Of a stretch of DNA of 64,000 nucleotides, positions 23,126 through 33,629 are shown one piece after another; the stretch's first letter is position 1; each line of letters begins with the position of its first letter. The stretch is from Nymphaea colorata. Its lineage: Eukaryota > Streptophyta > Magnoliopsida > Nymphaeales > Nymphaeaceae. Made by a program: the position numbers and the translations under genes. The DNA lies in the NCBI RefSeq assembly GCF_008831285.2, contig NC_045138.2, positions 11,732,571 to 11,796,570 on the forward strand, written 5' to 3'. Under the pieces are notes generated by a model. That model was given only the letters and a program-made list of their open reading frames with translations, did not search any database and was not told the origin of the DNA.

Positions 23126-23281
23126 ATCCAACCTAAAGGGTTTCAGGTTAAATTAAGAACGCATTTTTTAAGTGATCCAAACTCACAACCAATTTCAATT
23201 CAGATCCAACCTAAAGGATTTCAGGTTAGATTAGGAACACATTTTTTAAGCGACCTAAACTCAGAACCAATTTCAGTTCAA
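23126..23281. repeat. 78-bp tandem duplication
   Basis: Units begin at 23126 and 23204 (atccaacctaaagg.tttcag), with about ten substitutions, and a further decayed partial copy follows to about 23335. Confidence 0.85.
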
Positions 23282-23764
23282 ATCCAATTCGATAACTCAT
23301 AAGGTTTCCGATTAGATTCAGAAAAGTATTTTGATAACATTTGCTTAAACTACTCAGTTTTGGATGGAACAACACTGCAACTTTCCTTGAAAATGTGGAA
23401 CGTCGCTCTGGGAAAAAAATGGGACTCCATTTTCAGATTAGGTTTTAGTTTGCGGGCAGGGTGTCGCATGCTTGTGTTGTATAGGCAGGGATCCGAGGAA
23501 AAAGAAAAAGTCTGATGGTGAGTGGTGATGCTGATTTCTTTTTGTTAGGAAGAAAAGCGAATGAGTTTGTTTTTTCCAACTTTTTATAGTCCACGCTTCC
23601 CGCCCTCCCCTTTCTTTCTTTTGCTTAGAAATTTCCAAATACCTTTGCCTCCATTTTTGTTGTTCCAAATAAGCAGCAGTATTCTCCTTCCAGGCTCGTC
23701 TCCTCCAGCTTCCAAGCAGCAGCAGGGTACCCCTCTACTCTCTCCTTTTCTCTCTCTCCAAAAC

Positions 23765-24005
23765 TTTCTTCGCCCGAGCGAGGGTTTTCATGGCACCTGA
23801 AACCCTCGCTCGGGCAAGAGTAAAACGCTCGGGGGAGATGGTTTCACACTCGCAGCGTCGCCGGAGCGAGAAACCCTCGCTCCGGCGAGGGCTAGGTTTT
23901 CGGAAACCCTGGCCCAAGCGAGGGTTTTGTTTTCAGAAACCCTCGCCCAAGCTAGAGTTTCTGAAAACCCTAGTTCGGGCGAGGGTTCTGAAAACCACCC
24001 TCGCT
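23765..24005. repeat. Cluster of alternating inverted repeats built on gaaaccctcgc / gcgagggtttc
   Basis: A short GC-rich motif recurs at least eight times in both orientations: gcgagggttttc, gaaaccctcgctcgggc, gagaaaccctcgctccgg, gcgagggctaggttttc, gcgagggttttg, gaaaccctcgcccaagc, gttcgggcgagggttctg and ccctcgctcgg. Neighbouring opposite copies can fold into several exclusive hairpins. The open frame of 145 codons over it (23790-24227) reflects the repeat and has no recognisable domain. Confidence 0.75.
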
Positions 24006-24119
24006 CGGTTTCACAATGTTTTTTTTAGAGAGAGAGAGAGAGTAGATGGGGCAGATTTCCGGCGACTACCATGCTCTTCCTCTGTTTCTACCAGACGTCT
24101 AAAGTCGGACTCCGGTGGC

Positions 24120-24226
24120 CGCCGTCGAGGTTGTCGAGCTTACGGAGTCGAGCTTGAATGTTGTTGCCGAGCTGGAATCGAGTTCGAGCCAAGCTCGACT
24201 CGACTCGGCGCGCGTGTTCACCTCTA
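24120..24226. mobile_element. Possible orphan end of a hAT-type element
   Basis: gagctcgag-like motifs are followed by ctcggcgcgcgtgttcacct and then cta, ending at 24226. This resembles the right end of the 2261-5281 element (ctcgtgttcagcccta). No partner left end or 8-bp duplication (expected aattgggt) was found upstream. Confidence 0.35.
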
Positions 24227-25434
24227 AATTGGGTACATTGTTTTCACCAGGTGAGGAGATTTCTTTTAACTGGGACTTGCAAGAGGCGTTTCCTTTCTTG
24301 GGGAACGGTTGAAAACCAGCAGCAACTTGCCGAGACCCTGAGGCATCGACAGCAAAGGAACAAAGAATTTGGGGGTGGGTGAAAGTTTCGGATCTGTGTC
24401 GGACGGTGGGTCTCCCCTCCTTCCTCACCTCACGTGATACCATCCACCTATTTAGCGGCACCTAACACCCAAGGCGTTTCCTGTATAACGCACGACAGAA
24501 ACCATTAAATTATATATGTAAACAAGATAGTAAAATTCGAACTGGTTATAGTTAAGGAGAGTCATTTACGCAAACTAGGAAGTCATGCATCTCCCAAAAA
24601 CATAAGTTACATCCAACTTTTCTTTCTTTCTCTCTCTACTGAAAACTCTCTAGTCTTGTTGCATTCTCTTTTTTTTGTTTCTTGAGTAAAAAGTGAAAGA
24701 GATTATAAAAATAAGACTTACTCTGGTTTGACGACAAAGAAGCTTTGTTGAAAATAAGTTGTGACTTCATAGAGAGCTACGAGATTCTACCGGATTCAGT
24801 CTTTGTCGAAAATATGTCTTCCTACAGAAATATAGGGGTAGTTTGACAATGAGACCAGTAATTCATATTTCTACCTCAAAAAAGTTCTTTCTGAACATCA
24901 ATATGAGGAAAGTTCTATCTGAACAAATTTTGAAACCAGATTCTCTGAGAAATAGATTTTTGAAAAACGCTTGTTTTCGAGACCAAATTTAATGAAAGTT
25001 GTGCCACTGGATGGATCGAATGTTGGTTCGATGAAAACAGTGGAAAAAGATGGAGTTAGAAAATGGGTCCTTTTATTAGTGGATTTCCTGATGGGGACGT
25101 ATACCTAATAGTCTAATACTTGTAGGTGTGGACGGTAACAAATTTAGAAAATTGAACTGCCACGACACAATAGTGGTGTACAAAAAATTTATGCACCGGG
25201 CGATATAATGACCAGAATAGGTCCAATAGAAGGACAGAAAAATTAATGAAAAAAATAAAAGCAAAAAAAAAAGAAAACATTTTTTTTTCAAAATTTCCAA
25301 AGTACCCCAAGCTTTCTCTCTTCTTTTGGGGTGCGGTGCATATCTCAGTCCACACATCTCGTTCTCACACCACAGCGCACTTAAAAGAGAAGAGCATACA
25401 CCTGAATAGTGGTGGATTCAAGTGGAGCTGGGAG

Positions 25435-25752
25435 TAAGCCTGGGCATCGGGCTGGCCCGACACTCAAAACCTGACTCAGGTTCGATCCGACACCTAAAAC
25501 TTGAGCCTCAGTTTCACTTGATTAAATTAAAAAAAAAATATTTTTAATATAAAATAATATATAAATATAATTAATTATAATAAAATATTATAATTATATG
25601 TAAAAATCAATAAAATATATATTAAAAAAAATCTTATCGAGCTGAACCGAGTTTAGTCTGACCCACTAAGGTCCACCAGATAATTTATTGGGCCAGCCCG
25701 GTGTTTTTTTTCGAGTCCGAGGGCCTGAGTCAAGCCGAATACTCGGTATGTG
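25435..25752. mobile_element. Decayed hAT-type MITE, same family as 15726-16400 and 56162-56429
   Basis: The left end TAAGCCTGGGCATCGGGC fits the end consensus of the other two elements. The interior is AT-rich (25520-25630), flanked by GC-rich arms including a near-inverse pair, cgggctggcccg and gggccagcccgg. The right end is blurred near 25752 and no 8-bp duplication is visible, so the boundary is approximate. Confidence 0.55.
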
Positions 25753-25800
25753 ACCAAAAATCATTTGGCCCCTTCACGATGCATTTTTCTTACACCTTAC

Positions 25801-26050
25801 AATGTAGTCCGAGAAAGTGATCAAATGTTATTGTTCATTCACTTGCTGGTAGCTTGAAGGATTTCAACCACGAATATTGCTTTCCAATTGGCTGTTCTTG
25901 CATTAGTTGCTCCTTCACCAATCTTAATGTAGTCCGAGAAAGGGATCAAATGTTATTGTTCATTCACTTGCTGGTAGCTTGAAAGATTTCAACCACGACT
26001 ATTGCTTTTCAATTGGCTGTTCTTGCATTAGTTGCTCCTTCACCAATCTT
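25801..26050. repeat. 125-bp tandem duplication
   Basis: Units 25801-25925 and 25926-26050 begin aatgtagtccgagaaag and end caccaatctt, with four substitutions between them and no indel. Confidence 0.95.
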
Positions 26051-26077
26051 ACTGATTAGACGCTTGTCAAAATTTTA

Positions 26078-26314
26078 TTGCTCCCTCTCTCCAAGAAAGA
26101 AACCTTGGCTCCGCTCCAAGACAGGAAGAAACCACTGGGGCACAGAAGGCCGACACATAAAGGGGATCTCGTGGTTAAGGAGATTCACCGACTTTGTGTA
26201 GCATCAAATGGACAAGAATCAAACAAGCCACTTTTGTTCATGGTTCTCGAAGTGGCCCTCCGTTTATGGGATCAGGAAGACGCAGGGTGTAAAGAATTTT
26301 TTGCTAAAGTATGA
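26078..26314 (+). other. Unidentified 78-codon open frame
   Basis: Encodes a charged, protein-like segment including HKGDLVVKEIHRLC and MVLEVALRLWDQEDAG. No family is recognised, no splice partner is obvious, and it begins beside a tandem duplication. It may be a remnant of a gene or transposon; chance cannot be excluded. Confidence 0.25.
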
Positions 26315-27104
26315 AATAAATGCCATGCTTCTTCCTCAGCCTTCAATATAATAGACGCACCACAAGAAGAATATTCTATCGGTTGCCAATGTTTTCTCAG
26401 ATAATCTGTCATAAAAACACTATAAAGTTGCACTTCCTGAGCACTTCTTCATTTGGTCTTGTTGGATCTTCGACAGCGAAACAGCACCTGTGGTTGGATC
26501 TGAGTCTGCACAGCAGGTTTACCATAGATGGCAGAGGCAACAACAACAGTTAAAAGAAGAAGAAGAAAAGTAGAGTCAGAATAATTTCTAGGTTTGCTTT
26601 TGGGAGGTGCAGACTAGGATAATCTAACGAGTGATTCACTGGGCTTTTATAGTCCATCTCTCAGGGTTTTCCAATGCCCAGTAACAGTTAGAGCCAGAGA
26701 GATTTATGGAAAGATAAACGGTAACAAATAAACTTTTGATTTTATTTTAATGAAAGTTCTTTATTTGGAAATCAGTTTTCTAATTTAATCTTGCAACTGC
26801 AAAGATTAAGCCTATGAAATTGCTGGCATTTAGATTCTGCAAAGGTGGTGCTAAATTGGTTGATCGTGCCTATGGGAAAATGATATTTCTTAGAACTCCC
26901 TCTTTAGCTGATCTGATCCGATGTGTCAATTTTCAACGAATCCAATTAAGGTTTCGAGTCTTTAGCGAAAATGAGAATAACGTTAGCCTCAAGGCATCAT
27001 CTTCAACATTGACGTAGATCCGGATTGTTGCAGACACAACCAATAAGCAATCAGGGCGTTGCAAGAACGTAGCATGTTGATGGCACTTACCTTGATTGCA
27101 TGCT

Positions 27105-27249
27105 GGTTGGCTCCAATATCTGGTTTTGAGAGCCTCAGTGCTATTCCTTCCACCGGTAATGGTGGAGAAGTGAAGGGCCAGTCATCAATTCCCTTCTGCG
27201 CTACTTTCACGCGGTGTTTAGTTGACATATGTCTCACTCGACTTCCCAA
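27105..27249 (-). other. Exon-like segment of unknown identity
   Basis: The reverse strand reads VAQKGIDDWPFTSPPLP and VEGIALRLSKPDIGANQH, and ends AAG followed by a consensus GTAAGT donor. Composition is protein-like, but I cannot name the family or find neighbouring exons. Confidence 0.25.
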
Positions 27250-30132
27250 AGTTGAAGATATTTGTGACGATGTGTGTTCTCTAGAGTTTCTGTTCGCGTC
27301 GGCACTGCATTTTGCATATTTTTCATGTATATGTATAATCTTCTTGCATCATATAGAATTGGCTGCATCTGCAAATTTGTGTATACTGCCTATGGATTGC
27401 TTGCCTGAGCCATGCACCATGCACAAGTATTTAGTTTCGTTGGATGCAATTTTAAAGTTCTCATTTGGACACACGACTCACATCCTGATGCAGGGGAGAT
27501 CTTGGGGAGTGGACGCCGCCATCATAATGGAAACAATGATTTATTTTCTAGGGCTTTGTTAGTTACTTTTTATTTGACAACCATTTTGGCTTATGAAATG
27601 ACTAATTGTGTCACTGCTTGATATGCCTGTAGGCAAGTCGTACTATGCACTAAATATGTTAGCAATTATTACTCAGCACTGTAGGACAGATCGAGGTACA
27701 TGTCAATTATGTTGGGGAAAAATTTTGCACACTCTCACTCACAACTTGAACAACACAACAAATATAAATTTCACATCCATGACTGACAGTTCACATTAAA
27801 CCCCTATAGAGAAAGGCCAAAGCTGCTATTGCCACTTGGAATATGTGTAGCTCCATCCCTCGAGAAAAGTTGAGTCGTCCTCACACCAACACATTTTCCC
27901 TAATCTGTGAAGAAAATTTGCTGCCATTGAGCTTAAGATCATATATTGTTGATTTTTTTTTTGGGCAGCCGATTGGATAGTATGGATTATTGTAAATATG
28001 CTATAAATCCGTCATAGACATCCTACGAGTTGATATTCTCATATCGTATGTCTTCCAGTATGGGCCAAGTTCTTGGACCTGTTAGACGGGCTAGAATATC
28101 TTGCAAATCATGTTCATCTAAAGGGCTGTTTGGTAGCAAGGGCACTCTGTGTGAATGCTCTTGAATTTGTTTCAAAGATTGAGAATGAAACATTAATTCT
28201 AGCATTTTATGAAAATGTTTTGATAGATTCATGAGACACACTCACGGAGAGTCATTGCTATTGCTGCCAAACGATTCCTAAATTGATGAAAAATTAATTT
28301 TCTCAGCCATTTAATAGCATGCTCATCTCTCCTTATAAAAACTAAAATGTACAAGTCCGAGGGTTCATCTTCCTATTAGGGCATACATCAAATTGGCATC
28401 CACGCTTGTAACTCCACGCCACTTCCACCGAGTAGTTAGAGGACATATGAAAACAATTGGAACACTGAGGACAGTGCCAGTCAGATACCAAAGGATGTTT
28501 CTTAATAACCTTGACATTGGAGAGACCACAGCTGATGTAGTCAGAGGAAAAAAGACTTACATTTTGAGGGGCTGAGAGCAATAGATATAAGGATAACCAA
28601 TATGTGCAAGGATAGAAAAAGAGATGAGAAAGTGATTGGCCCTATAAGATAGGATGGACACAGTATTGAATGAAGACTGAATGTTGAGAAGATCAAGGCA
28701 ACAAGAGATGATGAATATCAAGGTAGAGACAAAATCGAGACATTGACATAAAATCAAGGAGAATGAGGTTTGAGTAAAAAGACAACTTTGGGTCAAAAAA
28801 GTGGATGGAATACAGAGGATTCAAACACTAACCAAATTCAACATTGGTTGCATAGATAATCATGAGCATCTAACGCTCCCTAAAGGTCAACTCTATCATG
28901 CATTATTTTGAAAGGAGGTTTAGGACTCTAACTGGACTCTAGGGTTTTTTTTAGCCTTGTCTATGCAATCTATGATATGCCTTTCTACTCAAATTGAGGC
29001 TTGAAGAACATGGCATAGGCTCCTCCAGGAAAAACTATAGGCGGGCTCATTATTCTATTTGATCTACCTAGATTATGCCCTATGATTCTAGTAAGGCCAT
29101 CAACTATATATGACTCCATGGATAAGCCTAGCAAAATGAAGTCAATATATACATTTACCAACAAACAGTTGACTGTAATGCAATGGGGTTTAAGACGGAG
29201 GTTAAAATAATAAAAGGAGACATGGTTTTTGTACAAATCTTACCTCTATGAGAACTAAAAGTGACCTAAATCTAAGTCAACATCGACGAGCCTCTTTAAT
29301 TTGTCCAAAATACAAAAGCAAATAAATCAGCAGCCAAAACATACCAAACTTAATGAAATCCCAATATAGTTCAAACTTAAGGCTATAAGGTTGTGTGGCT
29401 GCCATATCTATTTATGGGACCTCCTCCTTTTTTTTTTTTTTGCAATTGCCCCTCTTTTGGAAGATAATATGGGAAACTCGCACCCATTTCAAAAAATTTG
29501 CTGGAAAACTTAGTAGATGGGACTCACCTGATGCTTTTAAGAGGGGTAACCAAACTAAAGATTGATTCTTATGTCTTCCTTGCTTCAAAATCTCTAAATA
29601 TTGTTCCATAACATAGGTTTAAAAATAGATTATGCATGGCATGGATCATACGGAAGGGTGCATAATTTTCAAATAGTGTGTGCAAGTGAAGGTATGATTA
29701 ATCCTTATCATGACTTGGAAGAACTAAAGGAAGGCCTCTTAAAATCATCATGGACATAGGTCAAGTTTTTATTTTTTCGAAAATAAATTTTAGGAGAAAA
29801 AGTCTTGGCTCATTTTAAGGAGGAAGAGTGATTTGAAATTTACTGGAACACATATATGATCGTAATATTTTTTTTTTACGAAAGATGGGCAAGAAATTTA
29901 AACAACGAAGAATGTATTAAATAATTGTTTCAAAATCAAGATTTTGAGAAATTATTTACACAAGCATCCCTGGTTAATCTGGAAGTTATTTAAATACTGG
30001 GAGTTATCTTGGCAAATAATAGATTATACGACTTGGAGTGGAGAAAATAATTAAAAATGGAAGATACAAAGCATGGAGGTTTAAAAAGAACCCGGACCTT
30101 CAGACATAGATCCTAGAATTGGATCCCTCACC

Positions 30133-30140
30133 GTTAAGCC
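30133..30140. repeat. 8-bp target duplication, left copy
   Basis: GTTAAGCC, repeated exactly at 30336-30343 on the other side of the 195-bp MITE. Confidence 0.92.
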
Positions 30141-30335
30141 CAGTGGCGGAGCCAGGATTTCTTTTAAGGGCAGGCCAATAGTCCGACCTCTAGATCTGAG
30201 TAGGGCCAAACTGAACCCGAATTCAAACAATACACAGCACAATTAAAAATTTTCAAATTTTTCAATATAATTTTTTTTTCAATTGCCTGGGTTCCGGCCA
30301 TGGCCTAGCTGGGCCCTTCCCTCCCTCCGCCCTTG
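30141..30335. mobile_element. hAT-type MITE, 195 bp, with perfect 8-bp target duplication
   Basis: The left end CAGTGGCGGAGCCAGG and the right end, read on the other strand as CAAGGGCGGAGGGAGG, are imperfect inverted repeats. The flanking GTTAAGCC duplication is perfect, which suggests a fairly young insertion or one under low mutation pressure. No coding capacity. Confidence 0.9.
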
Positions 30336-30523
30336 GTTAAGCCTCAAAATGAAAGGCAGTGGCGGGTAACATCTCCTTCGGCAGCAACCGGACAAGGCAT
30401 AAATGCATGAGATGGTGGCAACGAAGAGAGGCGGGGAGAAGAAGAGGAGGAGGAAGGAAGAAGAAGATCAAGAGGACGAAGTGTGCTTTGAGGGAGGAAT
30501 CAAAAGAGCAAGAACATCACTTT

Positions 30524-30640
30524 TATGCTTTAAGAGGGAATAACCAAGAAAAATATGAAAATTGATATATAAAAAGCCGGTTTATGCTTAAGAGGGAATA
30601 ACCAAGAAAAATATGAAAATTGATATATAAAAAGCCGGTA
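30524..30640. repeat. 59-bp tandem duplication
   Basis: Units begin at 30524 and 30583 (tatgctt.aagagggaataa) and end aaaaagccggt; nearly identical apart from one base missing in the second. Confidence 0.93.
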
Positions 30641-31534
30641 GAGATAGACTTCAACAAGGTTGAAGGGTAGCTTGTGGAGCCTTGCCAATTAAGCAATGGT
30701 GACAACCATTTATTGCTATCAGTTTTTCTTTATTGTTGTTGGCATGTTAGAGACGTTTGTGCAGGATTTCATATGATCCCTTCTCTTTTGCTCGATTGGT
30801 TAAGAACGCCTGTTTGCTGTCGACATTAATGCCATATAGCCCTTCCCTTTATTGATGCACCCACCTTTTCTTTTTTTTTTTTCCTCTTGTTTTTTTCCTT
30901 TTGTTCTTCTCCTACCTTTTCTCTCTCTCCCCTCCCTCATTTTCCCTTTCATTTCATTCTTTTTCCCGTTCCATCTCTCTCTCTCTCTCTTTTAGGGTGC
31001 GTTAACGTGGTAAATTTATCATGGTAAATTTTTCTGAAAAAAAAAACAGGATGAAATTTAACCCTCTTCCGATTTGAGGTCATGTTTGATGCATAGAAAG
31101 AATTTAACCAGATAAATTTAACCCTGTTTGATGCAGAAGGAAAAATTTAACTTGGTAAATTTAACCATGTTTGATGCACATGGTAGAAAATTTATGGGAC
31201 TTTTTTCAGATCTGTAACAAGTTGATTGAAAAATGGTCTTCCAAAAGAAAAAAATGTCTACACCTATGCCCTATGGCTGAAAACAATAAACCATCCACCA
31301 TGTCACTTGAGATGAGGCAAAGCTCTGTTGTATGACAACATTAAGGCCCTTCAAGAAGAACCCAACGCATTCAAGCCAACGATGAAAAATAACTTCTGCA
31401 GTCGAACTTGATTCACAAACAACAACATTCCATTCACATCATAAATAACAATTGCTAATATTCATTCATGTCATAAAGACCCATTACTAATGATTAAGTA
31501 GAAAATACAACTGAAAAAATATGTTACGGCAACA

Positions 31535-31640
31535 GAGAAAGGGAGAAAAGGAGGGCATTAGAGAGCAAGAGAGAAAGGGAGAAAAGGAGGGCATTAGAGA
31601 GCAAGAGAGAAAGGGAGAAAGAGAGGAAGGGAGATGCCAT
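31535..31640. repeat. 36-bp purine-rich tandem repeat, about three copies
   Basis: Units start at 31535, 31571 and 31607 (gagaaagggagaaaaggagg, then gcattagagagcaaga). The third copy is diverged at its end. Confidence 0.93.
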
Positions 31641-31879
31641 ACAACCTGCGAGCGACAAGCCGTTTGCTGTGTGACAGTGAAGAGGCCACTGATTAGGGAG
31701 AAGATGAGGGCATGAGAGAGCACGAGAGACAGGGGGAAAGATCACCAGAGAAAGGTGAAGATCACCGGCAGAGATGCAGAGCGGCGACCGTCAGTGCGAA
31801 GACGGTGGGAGTGGCCAAAGACAGTGAGCGAGGAGGAGCTGCGGGCCGAGGGAGGAAATGAGGGGGAAAGTGGAGCGGG

Positions 31880-31935
31880 GGGGGGGAGGAATCCATCGAG
31901 CGGGTCTCGAGCCCCGGGGGAGGGGGGGGGGATCC
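31880..31935. repeat. G-run pair with repeated atccatcgagcgggt
   Basis: Two runs of 10-11 G are each followed by atccatcgagcgggt (about 31889 and 31931), with a tctcgagccccggggg block between. Confidence 0.8.
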
Positions 31936-33629
31936 ATCGAGCGGGTGAAATTCCACCCGCTCATGTTACGCGTTAAATGGGATGAATTGCACCCCGTTTG
32001 ACGCAAGTTTAGGTCGGGTGGGTGAAATTTCACCTGACCGTACGGTTTTTTTCAAAAAATCAGAATTCACCCCCTTAAGGAAGGAGGGGAGTCATTTTCA
32101 AAGGATTAGAAGTCTACATGAAGTTTTAATGGTCTACATTTTAAACTTTTTACTGAAGGTTATAAGTCTGGTAATCATTTTTAAAGGACGATTAAGATTA
32201 TTGATTACCCCCTCCACCCTTTAAGGAGGACGGCTAGACCTCCCATCTATGTATTATTTTATTTAATAAAACTTTGAATTATGTATGAGATTCAAATAAC
32301 TTTGATAAAAAAATTAAAATACAGAAAAAATAAATTTACTTATATATATAATATATCCCAAATGTTTTTGAAACTTACCTATATATCTAGGTGCATACTG
32401 GCAGCCATGTCACATAAGCTTACAGTTGCCGCTTGCATCATTGGTCTTGGGAAAAATTCAAAAATAGTAACCTTTATCTAACCTAAGGCAAGTAGATCCA
32501 GCCTTCTCCTGGTAAGGGAGTCAGCATCAAGTTGGCTTTCTCCACCTTTGTCCATGTAGCCACTAATTGCAACATATCATGACTAAGCATCACTGCTTCC
32601 AACTGGCTTTTCCACAGTTGGTAGTTATCTCAGTAAAGTTTTATTGAAACAAGACTAGCTGTGGTATTCCATTGAGTATTGGACCGTGAGGAGACCATAA
32701 CAGTAGTTTACGAAATTGTGGAAGGATGGACAATCTTTTAAAAAAATATATCATTTGAAAGAAAGCTTTGGTACAATTAAAGAGAGCCAAATAATGACAT
32801 TGAGGCTTCGTTTGGCAAAAAAAAGAAAAACAGTATAAAATTGTTCCATTAATATGTATGTAAGATTAGGGAAGATTCTTAGAACATCTTAAAAGTTTTT
32901 ATTTTTTTTTTTGAAATCTTCCTTTATGAATCATTTTGTAACTGTTTTACTTGCCAAACGGGCCCTGAAAGAAGGATGGTAGGTTGAGAAAATCAGTCAT
33001 GGACTGTCATACGTATACCAAAAAAAATAAAGAGGAAACAAAAGTACAAAATATGATGAGTTGCACAATCTCGTGACAGACTCTAATATATAGCGGATGG
33101 TACACAACAGACAACTATGGTAGGTAATAGTCTGCTTAGCTAGCTAGCTAGCTTCCTTTGTCGTTATACTTGTGACTGCTACAGATCACCTTGACCCTTG
33201 TCCTTTACAAACCAGACTATGAAATTCTTCAGACACTGCCCATGGTAGGGGAACACGCATAGACCATGACACGCAAAAATAATTTCCTCTCCTGCACACG
33301 TAGCTCGATAAAGGGAGACATCTCGGTTGAGAATCAACACGAAAACACTTGCATCAAAGAACGAAATTCATATTCCCAAAGAGTCAGTTTACCTCGAAAT
33401 AACGAGCAAATGGATTCAATAAATATTCTACATCCAATGCCCTTACATTTTGAAAATCGGCAGGACTTAGTTTGAAATTTCGACTCGGATGTGATTTTAA
33501 AAATCGAATTCGATTCAGATTGTGAAATCATATTTTAGATTCAGATTCAGACATAACTTTTCTTTAATAAGAATATGTGAATATCTGAAAAAACAGAATA
33601 TGTGAATATGTAAATATGTGTGCGTGCGT

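Larger units (their letters stand above)
20537..23400. other. MCTP 3' flank and intergenic DNA
   Basis: The first 200 bp probably hold the MCTP 3' UTR. After that no gene is supported. Simple features: a 22-T run (22254-22275), three 20-bp tandem units (22473-22532) and a 78-bp tandem duplication (23126-23281). Confidence 0.65.
23401..25434. other. Intergenic DNA containing a GC-rich inverted-repeat cluster
   Basis: No gene is supported. The notable part is 23765-24005 (entered separately). Sequence at 24120-24226 resembles the end of the hAT-type element at 2261-5281. From 24480 to 25434 the DNA is AT-rich and unrecognised. Confidence 0.6.
26051..30132. other. Intergenic DNA with two weak coding-like stretches
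   Basis: No named gene. Two stretches have protein-like composition: 26078-26314 on the plus strand and about 27105-27250 on the minus strand (separate entries). From 27650 to 30130 nothing was recognised apart from an 18-T run near 29428. Confidence 0.55.
30344..33629. other. Intergenic DNA with tandem repeats
   Basis: No gene supported. Holds a 59-bp tandem duplication (30524-30640), a 36-bp repeat (31535-31640), G-rich runs (31880-31935), TGTTTGATGCA-type short repeats (31085-31185) that look MITE-derived, and a (CTAG) run near 33145. Confidence 0.65.

Noticed and set aside
23765-24005. CRISPR-like or programmable repeat array
   Set aside because: Repeats alternate in orientation, spacers are irregular and repetitive, and this is plant nuclear DNA with no associated genes.
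23790-24227. 145-codon frame, Arg-rich
   Set aside because: Repetitive translation of the inverted-repeat cluster.
27059-27562. 167-codon plus-strand frame with hydrophobic stretches
   Set aside because: No recognisable domain or codon pattern. The protein-like text in this interval is on the other strand instead.
31521-31745. Overlapping plus and minus frames of 64-78 codons
   Set aside because: They are translations of the 36-bp purine-rich tandem repeat.
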